Assembly: GCF_036881825.1 (NCBI RefSeq)
Contig: NZ_JBAJMW010000004.1
Span: forward strand, 428,622 to 492,621
Direction: 5' to 3'
DNA length: 64,000 nucleotides
Source: Tersicoccus mangrovi
Lineage (GTDB): Bacteria > Actinomycetota > Actinomycetes > Actinomycetales > Micrococcaceae
The notes below the pieces were generated by a model. The model ran no database searches, was not told the DNA's origin, and saw only the letters and a list, made by a program, of their open reading frames with translations. Position numbers and translations under genes: made by a program. Each line of letters begins with the position of its first letter. The first letter of the stretch is position 1. Below, piece by piece: positions 42,472 to 52,091 of this stretch.

Positions 42472-43278
42472 ATGCGGGCCACTGAAGACTTCCTCGCGTT
42501 CTCCCGGGCCGGCTCCGGCGAGCGCGAGCGCACCGGCGTCGTCGTCTGTCACGGATTCACCGGCTCCCCCGTCTCCGTGCTGCCCTGGGCGCGCCATCTC
42601 GCCGACGCGGGCTTCGCGGTCCGGGTGCCGCTGCTGGAGGGGCACGGAACGAGCTGGCAGCAGCTGAATCGGACGAGCTGGCAGCAGTGGTACGGCAGCC
42701 TGGTCACCGCCTACCACGACCTCGCCGACCAGGTCGACCGCGTCGCGGTCGCCGGCCTGTCGATGGGCGGGACGCTCGCGCTGCGGCTGGCCGCCCAGTA
42801 CCCCGTCGCCGGTGTCACGCTCGTCAACCCGGCGATGACGTTCGCGTCCCCGGCGGCGCGCTGGGTCGGCGCGCTGAAGTACGTCCGCCGGTCCCTGCCC
42901 GCGATCGGCAGCGACATCAAGGCCCCCGGCGTCGACGAGCAGGCCTACCCGCGTACTCCCCTGGCCGCGACGCACGAGCTGGCCCGGCTGTTCGCCGCGA
43001 CCGTGCCGCTGCTCGGTGACATCGACGCTCCCGTGCAGATCTTCAGGTCCACGGTCGACGGGGTGGTGCCCGAGAGCAGCCTGACGGCGATCGTGGACGG
43101 CCTGCGGGCCGCACCCGAGGTCGTCCGGCTGCAGAACAGCTACCACGTGGCGACGCTGGACAACGACGCTCCGGAGATCTTCGACGCCTCGGTCCGCTTC
43201 CTCGACGCGTGCGTCCATCCGGGCACTCGGATGGACGCCCGCGGCGATGACGCGGTCGACGAGGCGCCCGCGCGATGA
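42472..43278 (+). CDS. Alpha/beta-hydrolase, carboxylesterase/monoacylglycerol lipase-like
   Basis: 268-aa serine hydrolase. The oxyanion segment VVVCHGFTGSPVSV, nucleophile elbow GLSMGG (S97), an Asp in RSTVDGVVP and His in NSYHVATLDND form the expected triad. It resembles Est30-type carboxylesterases that act on short- and medium-chain esters or monoacylglycerols. The natural substrate is unknown. It is cotranscribed with the following small membrane protein, which overlaps by 4 nt, and is divergent from plsC, so a role in lipid turnover is plausible but only inferred. Confidence 0.88.
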   Translation: MRATEDFLAFSRAGSGERERTGVVVCHGFTGSPVSVLPWARHLADAGFAVRVPLLEGHGTSWQQLNRTSWQQWYGSLVTAYHDLADQVDRVAVAGLSMGGTLALRLAAQYPVAGVTLVNPAMTFASPAARWVGALKYVRRSLPAIGSDIKAPGVDEQAYPRTPLAATHELARLFAATVPLLGDIDAPVQIFRSTVDGVVPESSLTAIVDGLRAAPEVVRLQNSYHVATLDNDAPEIFDASVRFLDACVHPGTRMDARGDDAVDEAPAR

Positions 43279-43679
43279 GCGACCCGCGTCCGGTGGACCC
43301 GTCCCGCTCGGACGACGAGGCGGCGTGGGAGGACCTGGTCCGCCGCTTCCACGAGTCGGATCCCGTCACCCCACCGCCGGCGTCCACCCCGGCCGGCCCC
43401 GACCCTGCGGGCCCGCGCGACCACGTCGTCGAGGAGCCGGAGGAGGACTTCGTGCCGCCCGAGCCGGCGCCGCTGAGCACGGCCGAGCCGGCCCTCGCGG
43501 CGGCGTGGACCGGCGTGGGGGTCTCCCTCGGGCTGCTGCTCGTCATCACCGTGTTCGCCCGCTCCACCCCGAGCCTGCTCACGTGGGCCCTCGCCGGGCT
43601 GTTCCTGGTCAGCGCCGGGTACCTCGGCTACCGGCTGCCGCGCGACCGGCACGACGGCGACGACGGCGCGCAGGTCTGA
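43275..43679 (+). CDS. Small two-helix membrane protein
   Basis: 134-aa protein of unknown function. The first 70 residues are acidic and Pro-rich without predicted structure. Two hydrophobic helices follow at about residues 77-97 and 102-122 (GVGVSLGLLLVITVFA and LTWALAGLFLVSAGYLGY), with a short polar tail. Its ATG overlaps the esterase stop as ATGA, so expression is translationally coupled. No family was recognised. Confidence 0.75.
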   Translation: MSDPRPVDPSRSDDEAAWEDLVRRFHESDPVTPPPASTPAGPDPAGPRDHVVEEPEEDFVPPEPAPLSTAEPALAAAWTGVGVSLGLLLVITVFARSTPSLLTWALAGLFLVSAGYLGYRLPRDRHDGDDGAQV

Positions 43680-43840
43680 CGCTCGGCGCCCAGCTCAGTA
43701 CCGCGCGGATCAGTACGGCCCCGGATCAGTCCGGCCCAGGTCGACACCGCCCGACTCAGCACGCACAGACGGGACCGACCGGCTCTGCAGCCGCGAACGA
43801 GCGCGGACGAGCGCGGACGAGACCGTCGGTTGCCGCGTGA

Positions 43841-44965
43841 TCAGCGGCGAGCGCGGGAACTGACGCGTGCCAGATCCGCCGCTCCCACGAGGCCCGCGTC
43901 GGGACCGAGCTCGGCGGCCTCGATCGGGGCGACCGGGCGGAAGCCGCGGCCGGTCAGGTGCCGGGCGAAGGCGCGCCGGGCGGGTTCGAGCAGGAGGTCG
44001 CCGGCCGCGCCGAGGCCGCCGCCGATGACGAACCGCCCGGGGTCGAGCGCCGCCGCGAGGTTGGCCAGCCCGATCCCGAGCCACGTCCCCATGTCCTCGA
44101 GCAGTTCCCGGCTGGCCGGGTCCCCGTCGATGGCGAGAGCCGTGACGAGGGCACCGGAGATCGCCTCGGGGTCGCCGCCGGCCTCGGCGAGGAGCCGGTG
44201 GGCGACGGGCGAGGCCGCCCGGGCGAGGCCCCGTGCCTCGCGCCCGAGCGCGTTGCCCGAGGCGTACTGCTCCCAGCAGCCGCGATTGCCGCACTCGCAC
44301 CGGTGCCCGTCCGGCACGACGATCTGGTGGCCGAACTCCCCCGCCAGGCCGAACTCGCCGCGTTCGAGCTGCCCGTCGCGCACGAGCGAGCCGCCGATGC
44401 CGGTGCCCAGCGTGATGCACGCGAGCCGGGAGACGTGCCGTCCCGCGCCGAACCGGTACTCGCCCCACCCGGCGGCGTCCGCGTCGTTGACCACGAGGAT
44501 CCGGCGACCCAGCCGGGCCTCGAGCGTGGCCCGCAGCGGCTCGTTGCGCCACGCCAGGTGCGGGCTGAACAGGACGGTCGAGCCGCTCAGGTCCATCCAC
44601 CCCGCGGCGCCGATGCCGACCGAGAGGATCCGGTACTCGGCGGAGAACTCGCGGACCAGCCCGACGATGGTCTCCTCGACCGCCGCCGCGTCGGTGGCCG
44701 GCGTCGAACGCTGCGCCCGGGCGATGACGGCCCCCTCGGCGTTGACCACGCCGGCCGCCACCTTCGTCCCGCCGATGTCGACCCCGAGGGACAGCGAGCG
44801 CCGGGCCAGCCGGGACGGCAACCGACGCGGCGACCGGGCGCCGAGGGGATCGCGCCGCGTGTGCCGGGCGACCGGCCACGGCCGGGCCCGGCCCAGCCCG
44901 AGGGACCGGTCGCGGCCGCCGGCGGTGCGGGAGGAACCGGGAGCGGGCAGCGAGAGGTCGTCCAT
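43841..44965 (-). CDS. ROK-family glucokinase
   Basis: 374-aa sugar kinase. The phosphate motif GVDIGGTKVAAG begins at residue 61, after a basic, unconserved N terminus whose start is uncertain. The catalytic NDADAAGWGEYRFGAG, LGTGIGGSLV, the zinc-binding CECGNRGCWEQYASG and the C-terminal IGGGLGAAGDLLL are all present. It is therefore a catalytic ROK kinase, not a NagC-type repressor, since there is no helix-turn-helix. ATP-glucose activity is likely; other hexoses are possible. TACACT lies exactly 7 nt before ATG 44965, suggesting a leaderless transcript. It is convergent with the small membrane protein gene. Confidence 0.9.
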   Translation of the reverse strand: MDDLSLPAPGSSRTAGGRDRSLGLGRARPWPVARHTRRDPLGARSPRRLPSRLARRSLSLGVDIGGTKVAAGVVNAEGAVIARAQRSTPATDAAAVEETIVGLVREFSAEYRILSVGIGAAGWMDLSGSTVLFSPHLAWRNEPLRATLEARLGRRILVVNDADAAGWGEYRFGAGRHVSRLACITLGTGIGGSLVRDGQLERGEFGLAGEFGHQIVVPDGHRCECGNRGCWEQYASGNALGREARGLARAASPVAHRLLAEAGGDPEAISGALVTALAIDGDPASRELLEDMGTWLGIGLANLAAALDPGRFVIGGGLGAAGDLLLEPARRAFARHLTGRGFRPVAPIEAAELGPDAGLVGAADLARVSSRARR

Positions 44966-44972
44966 GGCCGCC

Positions 44973-44978
44973 AGTGTA
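44973..44978 (-). promoter_or_regulatory. Putative -10 of the ROK kinase gene, leaderless
   Basis: Minus-strand TACACT with 7 nt to the ATG, the classic arrangement of leaderless actinobacterial transcripts. No good -35 element is visible. Confidence 0.4.
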
Positions 44979-45021
44979 GGTCGGAGAGATGGGCGGACCC
45001 GGCCGGCGGGATCGCCGCGAG

Positions 45022-45050
45022 TTTGGCCGGGAGACCCGTCGGCTTATAGT
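45022..45050 (+). promoter_or_regulatory. Putative promoter of the acyl-CoA ligase gene
   Basis: TTTGGC (45022-45027), 17-nt spacer, TATAGT (45045-45050). The operator palindrome begins within the -10 element and covers the start site. Confidence 0.55.
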
Positions 45051-45065
45051 TACTCGTTAGTAACT
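45048..45065 (+). promoter_or_regulatory. Operator palindrome upstream of the acyl-CoA ligase gene
   Basis: AGTTACT, CGTT, AGTAACT: a perfect 7-bp inverted repeat. Size and placement over the -10/+1 region fit a TetR-family repressor, the usual type controlling fatty acid genes in actinobacteria. No such regulator is encoded nearby. Confidence 0.6.
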
Positions 45066-45181
45066 TCGGTCATGATGCCCGTATCCGGCCGATAAGCTGA
45101 TCCGACCAGCAGACGGCGGCGACGGCCTCCACGTCAGGGCCGACCCGTGCGTGTGCTGCACACGATGTCGAAGGAGCTCTC

Positions 45182-46987
45182 GTGCGCGAAGCCGTCGTCC
45201 CGGCCCTGGTCGAAGTGGACCCGGACCTGAACATCACCGATCTGCTGCTGCGGCAGGTGGCCCGTCCGAACGACCCCGCGCTGTTCGCCCGCCGCGGCGC
45301 CGACGACGCCTGGGTGGACGTGCCCGCCTCCCGCTTCCTCGCGGAGGTCTCCGCGATCGCCCGGGGACTGATCGCCGGCGGCATCGGGCCCGGTGACCGC
45401 ATCGGCATCATGTCCTCGACCAGCTACCAGTGGTCCCTCGTCGACTTCGCGATCTGGTTCGCCGGAGCGGTGTCCGTGCCCGTGTACGAGACCTCTGCGC
45501 CCAGCCAGGTCGCCTGGAACCTCAGCGACTCCGGGGCCACGGCGATCTTCGTCGAGTCCGAGCGGCATCGCGACATCGTCGAGCGGGCCCGGCGGCAGGA
45601 GGATCTCTCCGCGGTGCGGGAGATCTGGGTCATGGACGACGCCGGTCTCGCCCCGCTCGTCGAGGCCGGACGGGACGTTCCCGCGGACACCCTCGAGGAA
45701 CGGCGCAGCGCCGCCGGCCTGGAGGACACCGCGACCATCATCTACACGTCGGGGACGACGGGTCGGCCCAAGGGCGTCGCCCTGACGCACGGCAACTTCG
45801 TGCGGCTGTCCGACAATGCGGCCGCCGCCATCGCGTCCGTCGCGCACGACGGCGCCCGCACCATCATGTTTCTGCCGCTGGCGCACGTGTTCGCGCGCTT
45901 CATCGCAGTTCTCGCCGTCTCCGCCGGCTGCGTCGTCGCCCACACCCCGGACGTGAAGAATCTGCTGCGCGACCTGCAGGGCTTCCGCCCCGACTTCATC
46001 CTCGTGGTCCCCCGCGTGTTCGAGAAGGTGTACAACGCCGCCAAGCTCAAGGCCGAGGACGGCGGGCGCGGGAAGATCTTCGCCGCGGCCGAGCAGGTCG
46101 CGATCGACTGGTCGCGGGCGCGGCAGGACGGCTCCGTTCCGCTCGGGCTGCGCGTCAAGCACGCGGTGTTCGACCGGCTCGTCTACGGCAAGCTGCGCGC
46201 GGCGATGGGCGGGCGGGTCCGCTTCGCCGTCTCCGGCGGCGGCCCCCTCGGCGAGCGCCTGGGTCACTTCTTCGACGGCATCGGCGTGACTGTGCTCGAG
46301 GGCTACGGCCTGACCGAGACGACGGCGCCGCTGACCGTGAACACTCCCGAGAAGATCAAGATCGGCACCGTGGGACCGGCGCTGCCGGGCAACGGCATCC
46401 GGATCGCCGACGACGGCGAGGTGCTCGCGACCGGCGTGTGCGTCAGCCCCGGCTACTGGCGACGGGACGACCTGAACGCCGAGGCCTTCACCGACGGCTG
46501 GTTCCACACGGGTGACCTGGGCGAGCTCGATGCCGACGGCTATCTGCGCATCACCGGCCGGAAGAAGGAGATCATCGTGACCTCCGGCGGGAAGAACGTC
46601 GCCCCGAGCGGCCTCGAGGACGCCATCCGCGCCGACACGCTCATCTCCCAGTGCATCGTCGTCGGCGACCACCGCCCGTTCATCAGCGCGCTGGTGACGC
46701 TCGACGAGGAGGCCTTGCCGGGCTGGCTGCAGCGCAACGGCCTGCCGACCCTGTCCGTGGCCGAGGCCGCCGGCAACGACGCCGTCCTCGCCCGCGTGCA
46801 GGAGCTCGTGGACGGGGCGAACGAGAAGGTGTCCCGGGCCGAGTCGATCCGGGCGTTCCGCGTGGTGCCGACCGACTTCACCGAGGCCACCGGCCACCTG
46901 ACGCCGTCGTTGAAGCTGCGGCGGGCGCGGGTGATCGCGGACTTCGAGGACGTCATCGAGGACATCTACACGGCGAAGCAGCGTTGA
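45182..46987 (+). CDS. Long-chain acyl-CoA synthetase (FadD15-like)
   Basis: 601-aa adenylate-forming enzyme that activates fatty acids with ATP and CoA. Core motifs are IIYTSGTTGRPKGVAL (phosphate loop), LEGYGLTETTAPLTV, GWFHTGDLGELD and GRKKEIIVTSGGKNVAP. The end lacks a typical PxxxxGK lysine; it has TPSLKLRRARV instead, as in the long-chain FadD15 group. The start is GTG 45182 with AAGGAG 6 nt upstream. It is under a palindromic operator candidate and convergent with mycothione reductase, 48 bp away. Substrate chain length is inferred from the family. Confidence 0.92.
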   Translation: MREAVVPALVEVDPDLNITDLLLRQVARPNDPALFARRGADDAWVDVPASRFLAEVSAIARGLIAGGIGPGDRIGIMSSTSYQWSLVDFAIWFAGAVSVPVYETSAPSQVAWNLSDSGATAIFVESERHRDIVERARRQEDLSAVREIWVMDDAGLAPLVEAGRDVPADTLEERRSAAGLEDTATIIYTSGTTGRPKGVALTHGNFVRLSDNAAAAIASVAHDGARTIMFLPLAHVFARFIAVLAVSAGCVVAHTPDVKNLLRDLQGFRPDFILVVPRVFEKVYNAAKLKAEDGGRGKIFAAAEQVAIDWSRARQDGSVPLGLRVKHAVFDRLVYGKLRAAMGGRVRFAVSGGGPLGERLGHFFDGIGVTVLEGYGLTETTAPLTVNTPEKIKIGTVGPALPGNGIRIADDGEVLATGVCVSPGYWRRDDLNAEAFTDGWFHTGDLGELDADGYLRITGRKKEIIVTSGGKNVAPSGLEDAIRADTLISQCIVVGDHRPFISALVTLDEEALPGWLQRNGLPTLSVAEAAGNDAVLARVQELVDGANEKVSRAESIRAFRVVPTDFTEATGHLTPSLKLRRARVIADFEDVIEDIYTAKQR

Positions 46988-47035
46988 GCACAGCCGACCA
47001 GCGCTGACGACCCCGAACCGGTCGGGACGAGACCG

Positions 47036-48466
47036 CTAGCCGCCGGTGTTGAGGCTGAGCAGGGCGTTCTCGACGACCTCGGTCAGCGCAGGGTGGATCC
47101 AGTACTGGCCGCGGGCCATCCGGTGGGCCGGCAGGTCCGTGTGCATCGCCTGGATCAGCGGCTGGATGAGCATCGACGCCTCGTGGCCGAGCAGGTGGGC
47201 GCCGAGCAGGCGACCCGTGCCGCGTTCGGCGAGCAGCTTGACGATGCCCGTCTCGTCCTCCATCGCCCACCCGTAGGCGGTGCTGCCGTACTCCTGGACG
47301 GCGACGGCGAGCTCCTCCCCCACGGCGGTGCAGTGGTTCCGCGCCTCGTCCTCCGTCATCCCCACCTGAGCGAGCTGCGGGTGCGTGAACACGGCCGACG
47401 GCACGAACCGGTGGTCGCTGGCCAGCAGGGGGCCGGTGGCGGTGAGGTTGTGCGCGACGACCCGGGCCTCGTGGTTGGCCACGTGCTTGAGCTGGTGCTC
47501 GGAGCTGATGTCGCCGAGCGCCCAGAGCCCGGGCACGGGCCGATCGTCGGCGAGCACGCGCTGGAACCCGTCCACGCGCAGCCGCCCGTCGTCGTGCAGG
47601 TCGAGCCCGGCGTCGACGGCGCCGAGCCGGTCCGTGTTGGGGATGCGACCGGCGGCCATGAGCACGAGGTCGGCGTCGGCGTGGCCGGCGTCGTTCCCGT
47701 CGACGTCCATCAGTGACACCCGCACGGGGCCGGTTCCGGGCGCGTCCTCGTCGGCCGGGGTGATCGCGGTGACCTCGGTGCCGAGCCGGACCTCCCACTG
47801 CTTGCCGGCCAGCTGCGTGAACCGCTCCGAGATGGTCGCGTCCAGGTGCGTGAGCAGGCCCGTCCCGCGCACCACCTGGATCACCTCGACGCCGATCTGG
47901 GCGAAGATCGAGGCGAACTCTGCGGCGATGTACCCGCCGCCGACGATCACCAACCGGCGAGGCGCCTCCGGGATCCGCATGACGGTGTCCGAGGTGTGCA
48001 CCTGCGGCAGGCCCGCGCCGAGCACGGCGAGTTCGCGGGGGCGGGAGCCGGCGGCGATCACCACCTGGTCCCCGGTGACGGTGCGCCCGGACGCGGTGAC
48101 GAACTCGCGCGGTCCGGTCATCCGCGCCTGCTCGGCGTAGAGCGTGACGTTCTCCTGCCCGGCGTCGCGGTACGCCCGGCCGTTCGCGGAGATGGCGTCG
48201 ATCCGCCCGAAGATGCGGTCCCGGATCTGCTGCCAGTGCACGGCGTCGCGGGTGAGGTCGACGCCGAGCCGACCGGCCTCGGCGGGTGCGCCCGCGAGAC
48301 CGGCCGGGTAGACGAACATCTTGGTCGGGATGCACCCGACGTTCAGGCACGTCCCGCCGAAGGTCCCGCCCTCGATGATGGCGACGGACCGGTCGTCCCA
48401 CTCCGGCCCGAGGAGGCTGTTCCCCGAGCCGGAACCGACGATCACCAGGTCGTGGTGGGCGGTCAT
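47036..48466 (-). CDS. mtr: Mycothione reductase
   Basis: Flavoprotein disulfide reductase that regenerates mycothiol from its disulfide with NADPH. The redox-active cysteines are C40 and C45 in GGTCLNVGCIPTK. The FAD site at the N terminus reads LVIVGSGSGNSLL, and the NAD(P) site is IVGGGYIAAEFASIF. The C-terminal base is in IHPALTEVVENALL. The HHDLVIVGSGSGNS start and the IHPALTEV end separate it from glutathione and lipoamide reductases. It follows pyc by 10 bp on the same strand, so the two are probably cotranscribed. Presence of Mtr supports an actinobacterial host. Confidence 0.93.
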   Translation of the reverse strand: MTAHHDLVIVGSGSGNSLLGPEWDDRSVAIIEGGTFGGTCLNVGCIPTKMFVYPAGLAGAPAEAGRLGVDLTRDAVHWQQIRDRIFGRIDAISANGRAYRDAGQENVTLYAEQARMTGPREFVTASGRTVTGDQVVIAAGSRPRELAVLGAGLPQVHTSDTVMRIPEAPRRLVIVGGGYIAAEFASIFAQIGVEVIQVVRGTGLLTHLDATISERFTQLAGKQWEVRLGTEVTAITPADEDAPGTGPVRVSLMDVDGNDAGHADADLVLMAAGRIPNTDRLGAVDAGLDLHDDGRLRVDGFQRVLADDRPVPGLWALGDISSEHQLKHVANHEARVVAHNLTATGPLLASDHRFVPSAVFTHPQLAQVGMTEDEARNHCTAVGEELAVAVQEYGSTAYGWAMEDETGIVKLLAERGTGRLLGAHLLGHEASMLIQPLIQAMHTDLPAHRMARGQYWIHPALTEVVENALLSLNTGG

Positions 48467-48476
48467 CGGCGGTCGG

Positions 48477-51400
48477 TCATCCGAGGACCACGATCAGGTC
48501 CCCGCCCTGCACCTGGGCGACGCCCTGCAGCGCGACCCGGGACACGGTGCCGCCGGCCGGGCTCGTGATGGCCGCTTCCATCTTCATCGCCTCGATCGTG
48601 GCGACCGTGCCACCGGGGGCCACGGTGTCGCCCTCGTTGACGGTCACGGTGACGGCTCCGGCGAACGGCGCCGCGACGTGGCCGGCGTTGCCGGGGTCGG
48701 CCTTCTCGGCCTCCTTGACGTCCGACTCGACGGTCCGGTCCCGCACCGTCACCGGGCGGCCCTGCCCGTTGAGCGTGCACATGACGGTGCGCATGCCGCG
48801 GTCGTCGGGCTCGCCGACGGCGTCCAGGGTGGCGATCAGCCGCACGCCGCGCTCGAGCGGGATGACGTGCTCGGTGCCGCTGCGCAGCCCGTACAGGTAG
48901 TCCCGGGTGTCGAGGACGGACACGTCGCCGTAGAGCTCCCGCGTGTGCGTGAAGTCCTTCGTCGGGCCGGGGAACAGCAGGCGGTTCAGCGCATCCCGGC
49001 GGGACGGCGAGTCACCGGCGAGGGCGGCCCGGTCCTCGTCGCTGATGTCCTCGGTGCGCGGCTTGACCGTGCGGCCCTGCAGCGCCTTCGTCCGGAACGG
49101 CTCGGGCCAGCCGCCCGGCGGGTCGCCGAGCTCGCCGGAGAGGAACTGGATGACCGAGTCGGGGATGTCGAACCTCTGCGGATCCGCCTCGAAGTCCTTC
49201 GGATCCACGCCCTGCCCCACCAGCTGCAGGGCGAGGTCGCCGACGACCTTGGACGACGGCGTGACCTTCACGAGGCGGCCGAGGATCCGGTTGGCCTCGG
49301 TGTACATGTCCTCGATGGCCTCGAACTTCTCCCCCAGGCCCAGGGCGATGGCCTGCTGCCGGAGGTTGGAGAGCTGGCCGCCGGGGATCTCGTGCCGGTA
49401 GACGCGGCCGGTGGGCCCGGGCAGGCCGGACTCGAAGGGGGCGTAGACCCGGCGGACCGCCTCCCAGTAGGGCTCGAGGGCGCTGACGTTGTCCAGGTTC
49501 AGGCCGGTGTCCCGCTCGGTGTGGGCGAGGGCGGCGACGAGGGCCGATGCCGAGACCTGGCTCGTGGTGCCGGCCATCGAGGCCGTCGCCACGTCCACGG
49601 CGTCGACGCCGGCGTCGACCGCCGCCATCAGGGTGGCCAGCTGGCCGCCCGCCGTGTCGTGGGTGTGCAGGTGCACCGGCAGGTCGAAGCGCTCCCGCAG
49701 GGCGCCGACGAGCTTCGCGGCGGCCGCGGGCCGGAGCAGGCCGGCCATGTCCTTGATCGCGAGGATGTGCGCCCCGGCGTCGACGATGCGTTGCGCCAGG
49801 TCCAGGTAGTAGTCCAGCGTATACAGGGTCTCGTTGGGGTCGAGCAGGTCCGCCGTGTAGCACAGCGCCACCTCGGCGATCGCGGTGCCGGTCTTGCGGA
49901 CCGCGGCGATCGCCGGCTCCATCTGGCTGACGTCGTTCAGGGCGTCGAAGATGCGGAAGATGTCGATGCCGGTCTCGGCGGCCTCCGCCACGAACGCGTC
50001 GGTCACCTCCACCGGGTACGGGGTGTAGCCGACGGTGTTGCGGCCGCGCAGCAGCATCTGCAGGCAGATGTTCGGGACGGCCTGCCGCAGCTTGGCGAGC
50101 CGCTCCCACGGGTCCTCACCGAGGAACCGGAGCGCGACGTCGTAGGTCGCCCCGCCCCACGCCTCGATCGAGAGCAACGTGGGGGTGAGCACCGAGACGG
50201 CCGGGCCGGCGGCCACGAGGTCCCGGGTGCGCACGCGCGTGGCCAGCAGGGACTGGTGGGCGTCGCGGAACGTCGTGTCCGTCACCGCGACGGCCCGCTG
50301 GGCGCGCAGGTCCGCGGCGAAACCCTCGGGGCCGAGCTCGAGCAGCCGCTGCCGGGAGCCCGACGTCGGCACGGCCGGCAGGGTCGTCGTCGTCAGGGCC
50401 CCGTCGGACGGGCCGACGGGCAGCTTGAGCGCCGGGTCGTCGTGCACGGGGTTCTCGCCGTTGGGCTTGTTCACCGTCACATCGGCCAGCCACGTCAGCA
50501 GGCGGGTACCGCGGTCGGCCGAGCCGCGGGCCTGGAGCAGCTCGGGGCGCTCGTCGATGAACGACGTCGCCACGTTGCCGGCGACGAACTCGGGATCGTC
50601 GAGCACCGCCTGCAGGAACGGGATGTTGGTCGAGACGCCGCGGATGCGGAACTCGGCGAGCGCACGCCGGGCCCGGGCGATGGCGATCGGGTAGGTACGG
50701 CCGCGGCAGGTCAGCTTGACCAGCATCGAGTCGAAGTGCGGGCTGATCTCGGCGCCGGAGTAGATGGTGCCGCCGTCGAGCCGGACGCCGGCGCCACCGG
50801 CGGACCGGTAGCCGGTGATCCGCCCGACGTCGGGCCGGAAGCCGTTCGCCGGGTCCTCGGTGGTGATGCGGCTCTGCAGGGCGGCGCCGTTGATCCGCAC
50901 CGTGTCCTGGCTCAGGCCCAGATCCTCGAGCGTCTCGCCCGCCGCGATGCGCAGCTGCGACTGGACCAGGTCCACGTCGGTGATCTCCTCGGTCACCGTG
51001 TGCTCGACCTGGATGCGCGGGTTCATCTCGATGAAGACGTGCTGCCCGGCGCGCTCCCCGACGGTGTCGACGAGGAACTCGACGGTGCCCGCGTTCTGGT
51101 AGTTCAGGGCCTTCGCGAAGGCGACGGCGTCCCGGTACAGGGCCTGCCGGATGTTCTCGTCCAGGTTCGGGGCGGGCGCGATCTCGATGACCTTCTGGTG
51201 GCGCCGCTGCAGGGAGCAGTCCCGCTCGAACAGGTGCATGACGTTGCCGTGGCCGTCCGCGAGGATCTGCACCTCGATGTGGCGCGGCCGCAGCACGGCC
51301 TGCTCGAGGAAGACGGTCGGGTCGCCGAACGCGGAGTCAGCCTCCCGCATGGCCGCGTTCAGGGCCTCCGGCAGTCCCTCCCGGGTGTCCACCCGCCGCA

Positions 51401-51902
51401 TGCCGCGGCCGCCACCCCCGGCGACGGCCTTGACGAAGATGGGGAAGCCGATCTCGTCGGCGGCGGCGATCAGCGTGTCGGGGTCGGCGCTCGGCTCGCT
51501 CGAGGCCAGCGTCGGGATGCCCGCCTCCTTGGCGGCCTTGAGCGCGGCGACCTTGTTGCCGGCGAGCTCGAGGACCTCGGCCGGCGGCCCGACGAACGTG
51601 ATGCCGGCGTCGGCGGCCGCCCGCGCCAGGTCCGGGTTCTCCGAGAGGAACCCGTAGCCCGGGTAGATCGCGTCCGCGCCGGACTCCTGGGCCACGCGGA
51701 TGATCTCGGCGACGTCCAGGTAGGCGCGGACGGGGTGGCCCTCCTCGCCGATGAGATACGCCTCGTCGGCCTTCTGCCGGTGGATCGAGTTGCGATCCTC
51801 GTAGGGGAAGACCGCGACGGTCTTCGCGCCCGACTCGTAACCGGCGCGGAACGCCCGGATGGCGATCTCCCCGCGGTTGGCCACCAGGATCTTCGAGAAC
51901 AT
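48477..51902 (-). CDS. pyc: Pyruvate carboxylase
   Basis: Biotin enzyme of 1141 aa that carboxylates pyruvate to oxaloacetate (anaplerosis). Order: biotin carboxylase (residues 1-450; KILVANRGEIAIRAFRA, FVKAVAGGGGRGMRRV, FIEMNPRIQVEHTVTEE), carboxyltransferase (about 525-800; AVTDTTFRDAHQSLLATR, the metal-site HLHTHDTAGGQ), PYC_OADA domain, and the biotinyl domain with K1107 in EAMKMEA. All key residues are present. It starts at ATG 51902; the mtr gene follows directly. The long open frame on the opposite strand is only a shadow. Confidence 0.97.
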   Translation of the reverse strand: MFSKILVANRGEIAIRAFRAGYESGAKTVAVFPYEDRNSIHRQKADEAYLIGEEGHPVRAYLDVAEIIRVAQESGADAIYPGYGFLSENPDLARAAADAGITFVGPPAEVLELAGNKVAALKAAKEAGIPTLASSEPSADPDTLIAAADEIGFPIFVKAVAGGGGRGMRRVDTREGLPEALNAAMREADSAFGDPTVFLEQAVLRPRHIEVQILADGHGNVMHLFERDCSLQRRHQKVIEIAPAPNLDENIRQALYRDAVAFAKALNYQNAGTVEFLVDTVGERAGQHVFIEMNPRIQVEHTVTEEITDVDLVQSQLRIAAGETLEDLGLSQDTVRINGAALQSRITTEDPANGFRPDVGRITGYRSAGGAGVRLDGGTIYSGAEISPHFDSMLVKLTCRGRTYPIAIARARRALAEFRIRGVSTNIPFLQAVLDDPEFVAGNVATSFIDERPELLQARGSADRGTRLLTWLADVTVNKPNGENPVHDDPALKLPVGPSDGALTTTTLPAVPTSGSRQRLLELGPEGFAADLRAQRAVAVTDTTFRDAHQSLLATRVRTRDLVAAGPAVSVLTPTLLSIEAWGGATYDVALRFLGEDPWERLAKLRQAVPNICLQMLLRGRNTVGYTPYPVEVTDAFVAEAAETGIDIFRIFDALNDVSQMEPAIAAVRKTGTAIAEVALCYTADLLDPNETLYTLDYYLDLAQRIVDAGAHILAIKDMAGLLRPAAAAKLVGALRERFDLPVHLHTHDTAGGQLATLMAAVDAGVDAVDVATASMAGTTSQVSASALVAALAHTERDTGLNLDNVSALEPYWEAVRRVYAPFESGLPGPTGRVYRHEIPGGQLSNLRQQAIALGLGEKFEAIEDMYTEANRILGRLVKVTPSSKVVGDLALQLVGQGVDPKDFEADPQRFDIPDSVIQFLSGELGDPPGGWPEPFRTKALQGRTVKPRTEDISDEDRAALAGDSPSRRDALNRLLFPGPTKDFTHTRELYGDVSVLDTRDYLYGLRSGTEHVIPLERGVRLIATLDAVGEPDDRGMRTVMCTLNGQGRPVTVRDRTVESDVKEAEKADPGNAGHVAAPFAGAVTVTVNEGDTVAPGGTVATIEAMKMEAAITSPAGGTVSRVALQGVAQVQGGDLIVVLG

Positions 51903-52091
51903 GAGGCGGTACTCCTCTGCGTCGTCGCGCGCGTCATCGCGCGCCCGGGTCAGGTGTGTTCATACCTTAGCCGTCAGGGAGCGGCCCCGGGCGTGCCCCT
52001 CGTCACACCCCTTCCCGCGGGCCTGTCTCCCCTAGGATGAGAAGCGGTGCGCACCGCCGGCGCATCGCCGGGAGAGGAAGCGGAGTCACGC

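Noticed and set aside
43797..43825. Short tandem GAGCGCGGAC repeats
   Set aside because: Only about two and a half 10-bp copies in a convergent gap; no likely function.
48321..52040. 1239-residue open frame on the plus strand opposite pyc and mtr
   Set aside because: Same shadow effect; pyruvate carboxylase on the minus strand has all catalytic motifs.
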